From JAVVXB01 sp036651815 (GTDB lineage: Bacteria > Bacillota > Clostridia > Christensenellales > CAG-138), in assembly GCA_036651815.1 (NCBI GenBank), contig JAVVXB010000003.1, positions 1 to 64,000 on the forward strand: a stretch of DNA of 64,000 nt. Reading direction: 5' to 3'. Positions 45,401 through 53,755 of this stretch are shown one piece after another. The stretch's first letter is position 1; every line of letters begins with the position of its first letter. Both the position numbers and the translations under genes were made by a program. The notes under the pieces were generated by a model, which searched no databases, had not been told where the DNA came from, and worked only from the letters and a program-made list of their open reading frames with translations.

Positions 45401-45800
45401 GTTCACGGAGTACGGCAACCTCCAGTTCATCGGCAATCCGCATGTGCGGTGGTAGGCCGATGGCGTGATAATGGCGCTTGATGACCCGTGCACAGAAGGC
45501 ATGGACGGTGGAAAAATAGGCGCTGCCTACGTGCGTCGCCTGTGTGCGCAGATAGGCGGCTTGTTCTCCACCCGCCGCGTCCGCAGCACGGTTCAACCGG
45601 TTCATGATGCGGGTTTTCATCTCCGCGGCGGCGGCACGCGTAAAAGTTAATACAAGGATGTTGTCAACAGGGGTACCGTTTTCAATCCGCGTAACGATGC
45701 GTTCGGTCAAAACAGCGGTCTTTCCCGAGCCTGCGGCAGCGGAGACGATCAGGTTGCCTTCGAAGGAAATGGCATCCTGCTGTTCATTTGTCCATGGCAT
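42411..45800 (-). CDS. addA: ATP-dependent helicase/nuclease subunit A (AddA)
   Basis: 1129 residues. UvrD-type superfamily 1 helicase: Walker A SAAAGSGKTAVLTERI (Lys27), LVLTFTRAAAAEMKTRI, motif II YIAIDEYQDSNRVH, and the SF1 motif RILTIHKSKGLEYPYVFVA. The C-terminal RecB-like nuclease has GVIDCCFVENNGWILLDYKTDHV with catalytic Asp and Lys. With AddB it resects double-strand breaks and regulates at Chi. Start ATG 45800 follows GGAGGGG; it overlaps addB by 17 bp. Confidence 0.96.
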   Translation of the reverse strand: MPWTNEQQDAISFEGNLIVSAAAGSGKTAVLTERIVTRIENGTPVDNILVLTFTRAAAAEMKTRIMNRLNRAADAAGGEQAAYLRTQATHVGSAYFSTVHAFCARVIKRHYHAIGLPPHMRIADELEVAVLREQVKETLLNALCAEENADWLRLLSALGSEDAAWTAVTETASFLESQPEPEAWLAQAVGRYESDEEITVQLDTVLADCKQELSILISGLSSIRDTLPPGMGCVIAVLDDDLLRCRGLLLAEGYDHYRQGLQDFNFSTLRFPRGTSDEEKAPVKATRETVKKHIREQQDRLRRCFIDEIIAMRNSGIVLFALQHIITAYRAAFSDAKRKKGVLDYADLEHDALSILSLPEIAREYHEKFAYIAIDEYQDSNRVHNAIIERIRRADNLFFVGDVKQSIYRFRQADPALFLDKLSAFSGGAGRRIDLNRNFRSAREVLDCVNGTFSVIMTEQTGEMEYDARAMLVPGATHASGGAELHIIERTANVEDEEGEPLEAAADAEVEARLIAERIRAIMSHECIDDSAESAPRAPTYADFAILLRSTTHAQRLAQTLSQCGIPCYAQVNGGYFDAIEVQVLLNLLMVIDNRQQDVPLLSVMLSSIGDFTPEELLTIRAACKDGSFFDALSAAAGADSALEPALPEKIRSFFAMLAHYRQESSLLSVEQLIGMLLDETGFYEEMGASYGGAQRQANLDALLARAHAFEATGARGVWSFLRHMQLARSGASVGAAQTLNANVVRILTIHKSKGLEYPYVFVAQLGARFNFSKSSPALQLHASAGIGLRLLSGSVSHDTALRQSIARHLRTEQLSEEMRVLYVAMTRAKSRLLLIGCLQNADEKCGAMSVPASPLTISTASSPLSWLLMGSRTSLPLTIHARRDYLAAELPNHMPTLPPPDEGYLAQLQDRFAWIYPHADAVQLPSKVSVSRISGQISGAPARLPDFDTPAFLQGDCHSGAFFGTAMHAVLQHLPLSAPLTTSCATSLLDSLQAHSLITMEQAKSIQPATLVWFTHSPLFSRLQKSPRVERELSFGYEMAAADIFNTTANERVLLQGVIDCCFVENNGWILLDYKTDHVPADNTPAEIAARHAGQLRLYATALHALTGMPVVEQWIVLLSAEEAMQLR

Positions 45801-48800
45801 GAGCATCCCCTCCGATCAAGGCGAAAAAATCTGTGAGCTTGAGTTTGTCATATTTGCGTGTGTGATTGCCCGGAATCATGGGATCAAAGCGGCACACGCT
45901 CCGATAGTCGCAGTAGCTACAGGTTCGCTCGGCGGGCGCCACTTCGATATGCCCGTCAAGCATGCGACCGAACGTCTGCACGGATACCCGGCGCGCTGTT
46001 TGGAGCAGCGCCTCCAACTGCTCTGCCGTGCAGAGATTGCCGCAAAATGCATCTTCACCAGCTGCTTTGACATTTTTGAGCACGGTGGGGTAGGTACCAA
46101 TCTCGCGGTCACTGGCCAGCAATATCCGTGCATCGCATAAGGTCAGCCCCCGTAAGCGGAATGCTTCGGAGACCACCTGCTCGAGATCTGCGCTTTCATC
46201 GATGGTGGGCATGCGCAGCGGCATATAGTACATGCCTGCGGGCAACTGATTCGGGTCGGGGGCGGCATTTGACGGACCACCGGATACTGCTAGCAGATAC
46301 AGCGGTAGCTGGAGCGTCAGGCCATGCAAAATGCTGGAAAAGTCAAAATCTCGATCACCCGATTTATAATCGACAATGCGCAGGGCGGTGGTTTCACCTA
46401 TATTCGCCATATCAACACGGTCGATCACGCCGGAAAGCAACGCAGATGTACCGTCTTCCAACACCAACTGTACAGGTGGAAACGCCTGACCCTCACCAAA
46501 GCGCACCTCTGAGGAAAGAGGTGTAAAACTGCCCGCCTGTATCTGATGAACCAAGGCGCGGGCGCTCATTTTAACCGTATCGACAAGCAGCGACAACGTG
46601 GCACGCAGGCGGTCGTTGTGCAAAAATATGCCATCGTTGTGGATGGCAAGAATCTCCGGTAGCACGGTATCAACCACCGTATCAACCTGCTGTGTCGTCA
46701 GGGTGCGAAAATCGATTTCGTCTTGTTGCACCCGCTTGATAAACGCGTCCAGCACGGCATGGTAGAACGAACCAAGATCCAACGCACGTTCCGTATATTC
46801 CCGCCGATCCCGCGCGGCGAGGCCATAGCGGATGAAGTGCTGAAATGGGCATGCGTTAAATCGCTCCAGACGGCTTGCACTCATGCGGATGGTGCTGCCG
46901 TACAGGGTGCGGGTCAGCGCACGGCCCATGGCGGGCAGCGTGTGGCGGAGTCGGCCGGCGGCAAGCATCCGCCGTACAATCGGCGCGTACACTGGCCGGC
47001 TCGTATAATAGGAAACAAGGCTGGGCAATCGCGGCGTGGCCAGACTGTCCATATAGAGCATGCGTAAATCCGCCGCCAGCACGCGCAGTCCCGTTCGTTC
47101 GCTATCCGGCAGCGCGTCTGTACCGCCCAGATTCGTCTGAATTTGGCAGCGCGGAAAAAGCTGCAAGAGCCGGTGAATCAACGGCGAGGGGGCCAGCTCG
47201 CTTCCGTCAGCGGAGAAGGCATAGCTGATAAACAGAGTCTCCCGTGCCTTGCTGAGGGCGGTGTACAGATCCAACCGGTCGCCAGAAAGACGCTGTTCAG
47301 CGGAATTCCACACGGGGCATCCAGTGCGTTGCATCTGGAGAAGCTCATTGTCGTCGATGAGGCCATCGTCACCACGGGATGGCGGCAGAAGCCCTTCGTT
47401 TGCGCCGACGATGAACAGCGCACGCACTGCACGGGATTTTGTACGGTCCAGATCTCCAAGCAGAACCTGATCGCTGGTGCCAGGAACGACGCCGATGGCA
47501 TAACCGGACAAGCCTTCCTCCAGCAGCTCCGCAAACAGCGTTCGATTGACCGGCACGTCGCCCATGATGGCAGAGAGTTGGGAAAGTAGACTCATGAGGG
47601 TATTCCATACCTGCGCGTGTTCCTCCATGAGCGAGATGCGTCCGGCAGTCAGCAGCTCCTGGGTTTTTGCCCGCAGTTGTCCCTCAAGATTGATTGTGAC
47701 GAGATAGTCGTATAACGCCCGTACCTTTTCGCCAACAGTGCGGCCAAGTAAACCTGCTTGCAGCTGTGTCAGCGGAGCAGTGACGTTTTGCCGCGCTCTT
47801 TCCGCGCCATCCGAGATTTCCCCGCGGGAAAATGGCTTTGTGAGGGCGGAACCGGTCAGCCCTGTGCGCAGCAGATAGAGCTCAAGCTCCTCCGCATCGC
47901 GAAGTGGGATATTGGCATAGCCGCTTTTTACAAGTCTGAGTATTTCGACGGCTGGATATCCGCCGGAAACCGCCCGCACGGCGGAGAGCGCCGCGTCGAT
48001 GGCGGCATGACCGGTAACCGGCAGCTTTCGGTCTAGAAAAACCGGGATATTGCGGCGGGAAAGCACCCGGGAAACCAGCGGCATATACGCATCCGGGTCG
48101 GAAACGATGACGGCCATCTCTCGATAACGCACGCCACGGCGTGCCTGCGCGGAGATGGCATCTGCGAGTGCTTCGACCTCTGCGGTGCGGTCGGATGCAC
48201 CGAACACCGTGATGTTCGGCGCATCCTCGTTGTATGCAAGGGTTGGGTAAGCGAACAGATTATGTTCCAAATGGTACAGCGCAGGCGCAATGCTTTTACC
48301 GTGGCTCATGCGCGCGATTGTCACGGGACAATTGCGTCGATCGGCCAGCTCCCGTATGCGGGTATAGATCTGTATATCCGGTAAAAACAAATCCGCGTCC
48401 GGCGGCATGGAAAGATCACAGCGGAGGGAAATGGTCACCTCGCTTGCGGTCATCAGCAACGCGTCCAGCCAGGTGAATAACTGTCCGCTGGGATGTTCAA
48501 TGCCATCGAGATAGACTGGAATCCCGCGGATAAACGATTCTGGCAGCAGGGAACGGGCGGCGTTGTATGCGTCGTCGGTTGTCAGATACCGGTCGGATAA
48601 AAACGATTCGGTCTCCCGATACAGTAGCGCAATGTCGGATAGTTTGTCGTGCAGAGCCGTTCCCGCCGGCAGTTTTTCAACTACGGCTGACAAATCATCA
48701 GTCGTAAACCCACTGCGCTTACAGTCGGAAAAGATGGTTTGCATTTCAGCGGCGAATCCGCTCTGGCGCGCTGTGCGGGAAAACATGGACAATTCGTCCG

Positions 48801-49098
48801 CGTGCAGCAGCGCCGCGCGCCGGATAACGATGCGGTGTCCTTGCGGGGATAGAAACGGCGTTGTGAGACCGTGGAGGCTGAGAATGCGCTCGTTGAGCCG
48901 TTCAAAGCTCAGCACCTGCACACCGAACAGACCACCCAACGCGCCGGAAAGCGACCGTTCCGCTTCGAAGGTGTATTGCTCTGGCACAATCAACACCGCG
49001 CGCTCGCCCGCCTGTTGGCGTGTTTTCAGCGCGGCGGTGATGTTGGCGCTCTTTCCCGTATTGGCGCGTCCAAGTAAAAAATGCACTTGTGCGCTCAT
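45784..49098 (-). CDS. addB: ATP-dependent nuclease subunit B (AddB)
   Basis: 1104 residues. N-terminal P-loop FLLGRANTGKSANITAALKTR, a long inactivated-helicase-like middle, and a C-terminal nuclease domain. Fe-S cluster cysteines are visible as FNACPFQHFIRYG and the C-terminal RTCSYCDYRSVCRFD; the nuclease motif is RIVDYKSGDRDFDF. These define AddB (the AddB/RexB family; the Fe-S cysteines argue for AddB). AAGGAG precedes the ATG, which overlaps the thpR stop (ATGA). Confidence 0.96.
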   Translation of the reverse strand: MSAQVHFLLGRANTGKSANITAALKTRQQAGERAVLIVPEQYTFEAERSLSGALGGLFGVQVLSFERLNERILSLHGLTTPFLSPQGHRIVIRRAALLHADELSMFSRTARQSGFAAEMQTIFSDCKRSGFTTDDLSAVVEKLPAGTALHDKLSDIALLYRETESFLSDRYLTTDDAYNAARSLLPESFIRGIPVYLDGIEHPSGQLFTWLDALLMTASEVTISLRCDLSMPPDADLFLPDIQIYTRIRELADRRNCPVTIARMSHGKSIAPALYHLEHNLFAYPTLAYNEDAPNITVFGASDRTAEVEALADAISAQARRGVRYREMAVIVSDPDAYMPLVSRVLSRRNIPVFLDRKLPVTGHAAIDAALSAVRAVSGGYPAVEILRLVKSGYANIPLRDAEELELYLLRTGLTGSALTKPFSRGEISDGAERARQNVTAPLTQLQAGLLGRTVGEKVRALYDYLVTINLEGQLRAKTQELLTAGRISLMEEHAQVWNTLMSLLSQLSAIMGDVPVNRTLFAELLEEGLSGYAIGVVPGTSDQVLLGDLDRTKSRAVRALFIVGANEGLLPPSRGDDGLIDDNELLQMQRTGCPVWNSAEQRLSGDRLDLYTALSKARETLFISYAFSADGSELAPSPLIHRLLQLFPRCQIQTNLGGTDALPDSERTGLRVLAADLRMLYMDSLATPRLPSLVSYYTSRPVYAPIVRRMLAAGRLRHTLPAMGRALTRTLYGSTIRMSASRLERFNACPFQHFIRYGLAARDRREYTERALDLGSFYHAVLDAFIKRVQQDEIDFRTLTTQQVDTVVDTVLPEILAIHNDGIFLHNDRLRATLSLLVDTVKMSARALVHQIQAGSFTPLSSEVRFGEGQAFPPVQLVLEDGTSALLSGVIDRVDMANIGETTALRIVDYKSGDRDFDFSSILHGLTLQLPLYLLAVSGGPSNAAPDPNQLPAGMYYMPLRMPTIDESADLEQVVSEAFRLRGLTLCDARILLASDREIGTYPTVLKNVKAAGEDAFCGNLCTAEQLEALLQTARRVSVQTFGRMLDGHIEVAPAERTCSYCDYRSVCRFDPMIPGNHTRKYDKLKLTDFFALIGGDAHAMDK

Positions 49099-49619
49099 GA
49101 AAGCTTCTCCTTGTGCACGACCAAATATTGCATCTGTCCATGGTTGGGGCGGCTTTCATACAGCACAATGGAATCCGCTGTGAATGCGGCGGTTTGGTGC
49201 GGCAGCAGGAAGCCATCCTCCTTTGTGACGTTGCGCCCAAGTGTGATATGTGGCGTAAGACGACCGCGGTTCTGGGTGAAGCCCTGCTCCCAAAGCGCAC
49301 TCTCCAGGGACTCATACAGGCTGTTGAGCTCATCGAGATCTCCACCCACGGATACAAATGCTGTGCGGCCATTTTTCCCGCCGAAGCTTCCGTACCCCTG
49401 AAGCCGCAGCACAAAGGGGCGAATATCTCGAACAGCGTCCCGCATGGCAGTTGCAGCGCCGGAAAGGTCGCCGCTCTCGCCAATAAAGTGCAGCGTGAGA
49501 TGAAAGTTCTTGCTGGGAACAAAACGACCCTCCGCACCGGCGGAAATGAGTGCGGTTTGAGCGCACTCGGCAGCCCGCCGGATATCGGGGGGTAACGGGA
49601 TGGCAATAAAAAGGCGCAT
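49095..49619 (-). CDS. thpR: RNA 2',3'-cyclic phosphodiesterase (ThpR/LigT)
   Basis: 174 residues. 2H phosphoesterase superfamily, with two HxTx motifs: NFHLTLHFIGE and LTPHITLGRNV. It opens 2',3'-cyclic phosphate ends of RNA. ATG 49619 has GGAGG upstream; longer in-frame starts lack one. It is first in the thpR-addB-addA operon. Confidence 0.92.
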   Translation of the reverse strand: MRLFIAIPLPPDIRRAAECAQTALISAGAEGRFVPSKNFHLTLHFIGESGDLSGAATAMRDAVRDIRPFVLRLQGYGSFGGKNGRTAFVSVGGDLDELNSLYESLESALWEQGFTQNRGRLTPHITLGRNVTKEDGFLLPHQTAAFTADSIVLYESRPNHGQMQYLVVHKEKLS

Positions 49620-49853
49620 GGTGAAAACCTCCATAAAAGCGGGTACTATTTTATCAAAAACGAGGAAAAAAGCGGGTTGTGCAGAATCAATGCACAAACC
49701 GCTTGGGATTGACGATTGCGTGGGCATACAGGAATCCCGTGGTGCTCTCCGCGTTGTATCGGGGTTGTTGCACCCGGTGTCGTTTCTGTGCGCACGCCCA
49801 GTTCATGCAGCCTAGAGCCCGTTTTTCTTAGTATAGCATAAACGTTCACGCTT

Positions 49854-49862
49854 TGTTATACT
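49854..49862 (+). promoter_or_regulatory. Extended -10 promoter giving a leaderless ispE transcript
   Basis: TGTTATACT (extended -10) ends 7 nt before the ispE ATG, and there is no Shine-Dalgarno. A clear -35 is missing. Geometry and sequence are the same as at the YbhN-like gene (37596). Confidence 0.55.
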
Positions 49863-49869
49863 GATTGCT

Positions 49870-50703
49870 ATGGAATCGATTACACAAAAGGCGTATGCAA
49901 AATTGAACCTGACGCTAGGGGTACTGTATAAACGTACCGATGGCTATCATGCGCTGGACACGCTCATGCAGAGCATTGATCTGCACGATACCGTCACCTG
50001 CGAAAGAGCAACCGATGTATTGGTGACGGCCAGCGGCATGCTGCTACCCTACGAAAACACACTGAAAAAAGCAGCGGATCGATATTGCGCGCTGACGGGC
50101 AAGGGCGCGCATATCCGGGTCGTAAAGCGCATTCCTGCCGAGGCGGGCATGGGGGGCGGCAGTGCGGACGCGGCGGCGGTACTCGTCGGTATGCAGCGGC
50201 TCTATGGGGACCTGGGTGAGGAACAGCTCTATGATGCGGCACTGTCTGTGGGTGCGGATGTGCCATTTTGTCTATATGCTCAATTGGGCGGCAGTCTTGC
50301 GCGTGCGGAGGGCGTTGGGGAAAAGCTCACGTCGCTTGCTTCCACACCGCTGCATTTTGTGGTTGTAAAACCAAAGGCAGGCGTTTCCACGCGTGCGCTG
50401 TTTTCGTCACTGAAGCTCATACGTAAAAATCCGGACAACACGGCGGCCATGCGCGCCATTTCCGATGGCGATGTGGCCGCGCTGAGCGGGCTGCTGTATA
50501 ACGTGCTGGAGGAGCCGGCGACGGAGCTGGTGCCGGAGATATGCACGTTGAAACGAAGGCTTCGGGAAGCAGGGGCGCTGGGGGCTGCAATGACCGGTAG
50601 CGGAAGCGGGGTGTTCGGCCTGTTTGAAAACGAACCGGCGGCAAACACGGCGGCAGAGATGCTCTCCGACATTGCTTATTGCAGAGCGTGCAGAAGTTTG
50701 TAA
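49870..50703 (+). CDS. ispE: 4-diphosphocytidyl-2-C-methyl-D-erythritol kinase (IspE)
   Basis: 277 residues. GHMP kinase: AYAKLNLTLGVLYKRTDGYHALDTLMQSI at the N-terminus, ATP loop PAEAGMGGGSADAAAVLVG, and C-terminal AAMTGSGSGVFGLF. Step 4 of the MEP pathway, linking the two activities of IspDF. The ATG at 49870 gives the family N-terminus although no ribosome site exists, consistent with leaderless translation. Confidence 0.95.
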   Translation: MESITQKAYAKLNLTLGVLYKRTDGYHALDTLMQSIDLHDTVTCERATDVLVTASGMLLPYENTLKKAADRYCALTGKGAHIRVVKRIPAEAGMGGGSADAAAVLVGMQRLYGDLGEEQLYDAALSVGADVPFCLYAQLGGSLARAEGVGEKLTSLASTPLHFVVVKPKAGVSTRALFSSLKLIRKNPDNTAAMRAISDGDVAALSGLLYNVLEEPATELVPEICTLKRRLREAGALGAAMTGSGSGVFGLFENEPAANTAAEMLSDIAYCRACRSL

Positions 50704-50856
50704 CGCTGTAAAGTCGTTAATCGCACAAAAAAGCGTCGCCGTGCTTTCACAGGCTTGGAACGAATCTACACACAATGTAAATATTTCACGAATATTCCGC
50801 CGAATTTGTAGTAACCACGGCGTATATTTTGTACAATCACAAATAGAGGTTAATGC

Positions 50857-53706
50857 ATGAAAAATCGCTCGCCCGTCAAAAAAATGACCGCTTTGGCTAT
50901 GGCCGTGCTGCTGACGGTACTGCTGCTCCCGGTGCGGACCGCTCCCGCCGCGGGAGAGGCCACTTATGTGCGCGTGCTGCTCAGTACGGAGGGCGTAGGT
51001 TCGCTGACCATACCGATTACGGGTACATATCTGCTGACGCAGGCGCAGCGTAGCTTTACCAATGGTACGCTCAGGGTAAAAGCCAACGGCAGCAGCGTCA
51101 CTGTCTCCCATTCCTCAGAAGGGGAGCTGTATACGGGCAGCACGGTCACCATCGAGCGCAGCAATCCGGCGCGGACCGCGGGCAGCATGACCATACGAAC
51201 CGTTGCAGGTAACCGAAAATTTCTCGGGCACTTCAATTTCTCCGCGATCAACGGCGTTTTGGAAGTTGTCAATTACGTACCCATGAGCCATTACCTCTAC
51301 GGGGTGGTGGGCTATGAAATGAGCAACGATTTTCCAATTGAAGCGTTAAAAGCTCAAGCCATCGCGGCCAAGGGGTATGCGCTGCTTCATATAAAAAAAA
51401 GCGGGAACTATGATATTGGCGATACCGCTTCCGATCAGGTGTACAAAGGCTACAACGCCGCCAACAATAACGTAATTTATGCCGTGGATTCCACCATGGG
51501 CGAGGTGCTGTACTATGGCGGCAAGCCGCTGCAGTGTTATTATGCCGCCAGCAACGGCGGATGGATGATCCTGCCAAGCGCTCGCTGGGGGGATGCCGCC
51601 TATGACGGCGCATATGCCAGGGGCGCGGATAGCTACGATATGCGAAATCCTTCCACACCGAAGGAAACGGTCTTTATTCCAACGAGCTACTCGGAAAAAG
51701 AGATGGGCACAAAGGCTTTTGCTTTTCTGGATGCGCGTATGACGGCGGTTGTTGGCGCCAACGGCGTCATACCGAAGAACTTTCACTTTGGTGCGATTCG
51801 TTCTGTGGATCAGGTGTCATCCTCTGTGGACGCAGGCAGCAGGGAAGACAAAAACCATTCGATTGTGACGGTCGGTGCAACCGTACGTGCTGATTTGGAT
51901 CAAAACCTCATCCCCTCACCAACGCCAACCTTTGCGCCAACGCCGTCCCCCACGCCGGAAAATGCGCCAATGCCGTCCCCCACGCCGATATGGACAACAC
52001 CCGCACCGACGGAGATGCCCATTCCGCCTATAGAAGGGGCGGAAGGTTACGATCCAAACTGGGTGATGCCGTCGCCGACACCGTTGCCGGAGATGCCCAC
52101 GCCAACGCCGCAATGGGCACCAAGTCCGTCGCCCACGCCGAGCCATGCGCCGACGCCATCCCCCACACCTGCCATCGAACTGACTCGGGAGATTCCTGTT
52201 TCGTTCAGCTTTCCCTTTGCGGATATGGTGGCGGCGGGACTATATATGGCAACCAACCTCAAGATTTTCTATGCGGAGCCAACCGCCGGCGGTTTTAATT
52301 TGCAGCATGCCCGCTATGGCCACGGCATTGGCATGAGTCAGCGTGGCGCACAGCAGATGGCCGCTGAGGGACACAGCTATCGGGACATTCTGACGTACTA
52401 TTATCCGGGTGCAACACTTGGCACCATGAGTTATACGCTACCGGAGAGCATGACGCCACCCGCAACCGGAGGAGGGGCAACGCCGCCGCCGGAGGGCGTT
52501 CCCACCGGGGCTGCCACGGGTAAAATTATCAATGGATCCGTCAATCTGCGTGCCAATGCATCGCAGTCCGCCTCTTCGCTGGAAAATCTCGCCGTCGATA
52601 CGTCGCTAACCCTGCTGGGCATGCAGGGCGTGTGGTACTATGTTTCCGCGCCAAGTGGAAAAACCGGCTATGTACAATATGACGATGTTTTACTCACGGG
52701 TGACGGCGTGATTGCCCTAGGCAGCATCAGCGCCAGCGCGGTCAATTATCGCACCGGGCCAGGCAAGACCTATGACGCCATCGGACGGCTCAGCCGCAGC
52801 ACCCAACTGGGCATCTATGGCATGGTGGACGGCTGGTATAAGATTAAAGCGATGACCACGGGAATCGTCGGCTTTGTTAGTAAGGATTATGTGAACATTA
52901 CGCAGGCTGTCGCGGGCAATCCCGGCGCAACTTTCCCGGGCAGTACGCTACCGCCGGCAATCGTGACAAGCGCGCCGACAGAACAGCCCAATTTGGCAAC
53001 CCCTGCGCCGACACCCGTGCCCACAGCAACGCCAATCCTACTCTATGCCGCTGCCGGGTCGGTCAATGGTAGCGGGGTCAACATTCGGGCAGGCACCTCC
53101 ACCAGCACGAAGAGCTTTGGCAAGCTCAGTCGAAATACACAGGTGGGTCTGTATGAAAAGATCGGCTCCTGGTATCATGTTCGGGTGCTGCCAAACGGGC
53201 AGGAGGGCTTTATGTATGCCAAATACATCACCTTGAACGTGCTTTCCGGCGGGGGTGGTACCAATGTGCCGCCAACGGATGCATCGGGCGGACAGACGGC
53301 GCCAACCAGCCGCGGATATATCAACGCCAGCGGCGTCAACATCCGCAATGGTGCTTCCGTAGGGTATGATAGCCTCGGAAAACTGGGGCGTAATACCACC
53401 GTAAAGATACTTGGTTCTGCGGGTAGCTGGCTGCAGGTGGAGACGGTTTCTAGTAAAATCAATGGATACGTGTTCGCTAAATATGTAACGATGACAGGCA
53501 CGCAAAAAACGGAGATCAGCACCGGCACGATTACCGCAAGACTGAACCTGCGGACGGCCGCCACCACGGGCGCATCCAGTCGTGTGTTGCAGGTGATGCC
53601 AAGGGGTGCAGTTGTTACGGTACTGAGCACGGCAAATGGTTGGTGTAAGGTCATGTATGAAGGAACGACAGGCTACTGCATCAGCTCCTGCGTGCGCATT
53701 GCATAA
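50857..53706 (+). CDS. SpoIID/LytB-domain cell-wall protein with Pro/Thr insert and SH3b repeats
   Basis: 949 residues. A signal peptide (about 1-32, ending TAPAAG) predicts export. The SpoIID/LytB domain begins at about residue 35; YLYGVVGYEMSNDFPIEALK contains the expected catalytic glutamate (residue 154) of the lytic transglycosylase. At residues about 350-438 a low-complexity insert of PSPTP units interrupts the domain, and the typical C-terminal SpoIID motif HGIGMSQRGAQQMA follows at 489. Five SH3b-like repeats start near 555, 627, 730, 820 and 888, each with the VN-I/L/Y-R pattern (GSVNLRANA, GVNIRAGTS, LNLRTAA) and likely bind peptidoglycan. AGAGGT precedes the ATG. The downstream M23 gene suggests joint wall remodelling. 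Confidence 0.9.
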   Translation: MKNRSPVKKMTALAMAVLLTVLLLPVRTAPAAGEATYVRVLLSTEGVGSLTIPITGTYLLTQAQRSFTNGTLRVKANGSSVTVSHSSEGELYTGSTVTIERSNPARTAGSMTIRTVAGNRKFLGHFNFSAINGVLEVVNYVPMSHYLYGVVGYEMSNDFPIEALKAQAIAAKGYALLHIKKSGNYDIGDTASDQVYKGYNAANNNVIYAVDSTMGEVLYYGGKPLQCYYAASNGGWMILPSARWGDAAYDGAYARGADSYDMRNPSTPKETVFIPTSYSEKEMGTKAFAFLDARMTAVVGANGVIPKNFHFGAIRSVDQVSSSVDAGSREDKNHSIVTVGATVRADLDQNLIPSPTPTFAPTPSPTPENAPMPSPTPIWTTPAPTEMPIPPIEGAEGYDPNWVMPSPTPLPEMPTPTPQWAPSPSPTPSHAPTPSPTPAIELTREIPVSFSFPFADMVAAGLYMATNLKIFYAEPTAGGFNLQHARYGHGIGMSQRGAQQMAAEGHSYRDILTYYYPGATLGTMSYTLPESMTPPATGGGATPPPEGVPTGAATGKIINGSVNLRANASQSASSLENLAVDTSLTLLGMQGVWYYVSAPSGKTGYVQYDDVLLTGDGVIALGSISASAVNYRTGPGKTYDAIGRLSRSTQLGIYGMVDGWYKIKAMTTGIVGFVSKDYVNITQAVAGNPGATFPGSTLPPAIVTSAPTEQPNLATPAPTPVPTATPILLYAAAGSVNGSGVNIRAGTSTSTKSFGKLSRNTQVGLYEKIGSWYHVRVLPNGQEGFMYAKYITLNVLSGGGGTNVPPTDASGGQTAPTSRGYINASGVNIRNGASVGYDSLGKLGRNTTVKILGSAGSWLQVETVSSKINGYVFAKYVTMTGTQKTEISTGTITARLNLRTAATTGASSRVLQVMPRGAVVTVLSTANGWCKVMYEGTTGYCISSCVRIA

Positions 53707-53755
53707 ACGGACGATAAATGCGCAGCCAGCCAACGGCATAGGTGAGCCGGATTGA

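Noticed and set aside
49095..49727. Longer N-terminal version of thpR starting at 49727
   Set aside because: The extra 36 residues do not match the 2H phosphoesterase family, while the ATG at 49619 has a good GGAGG.
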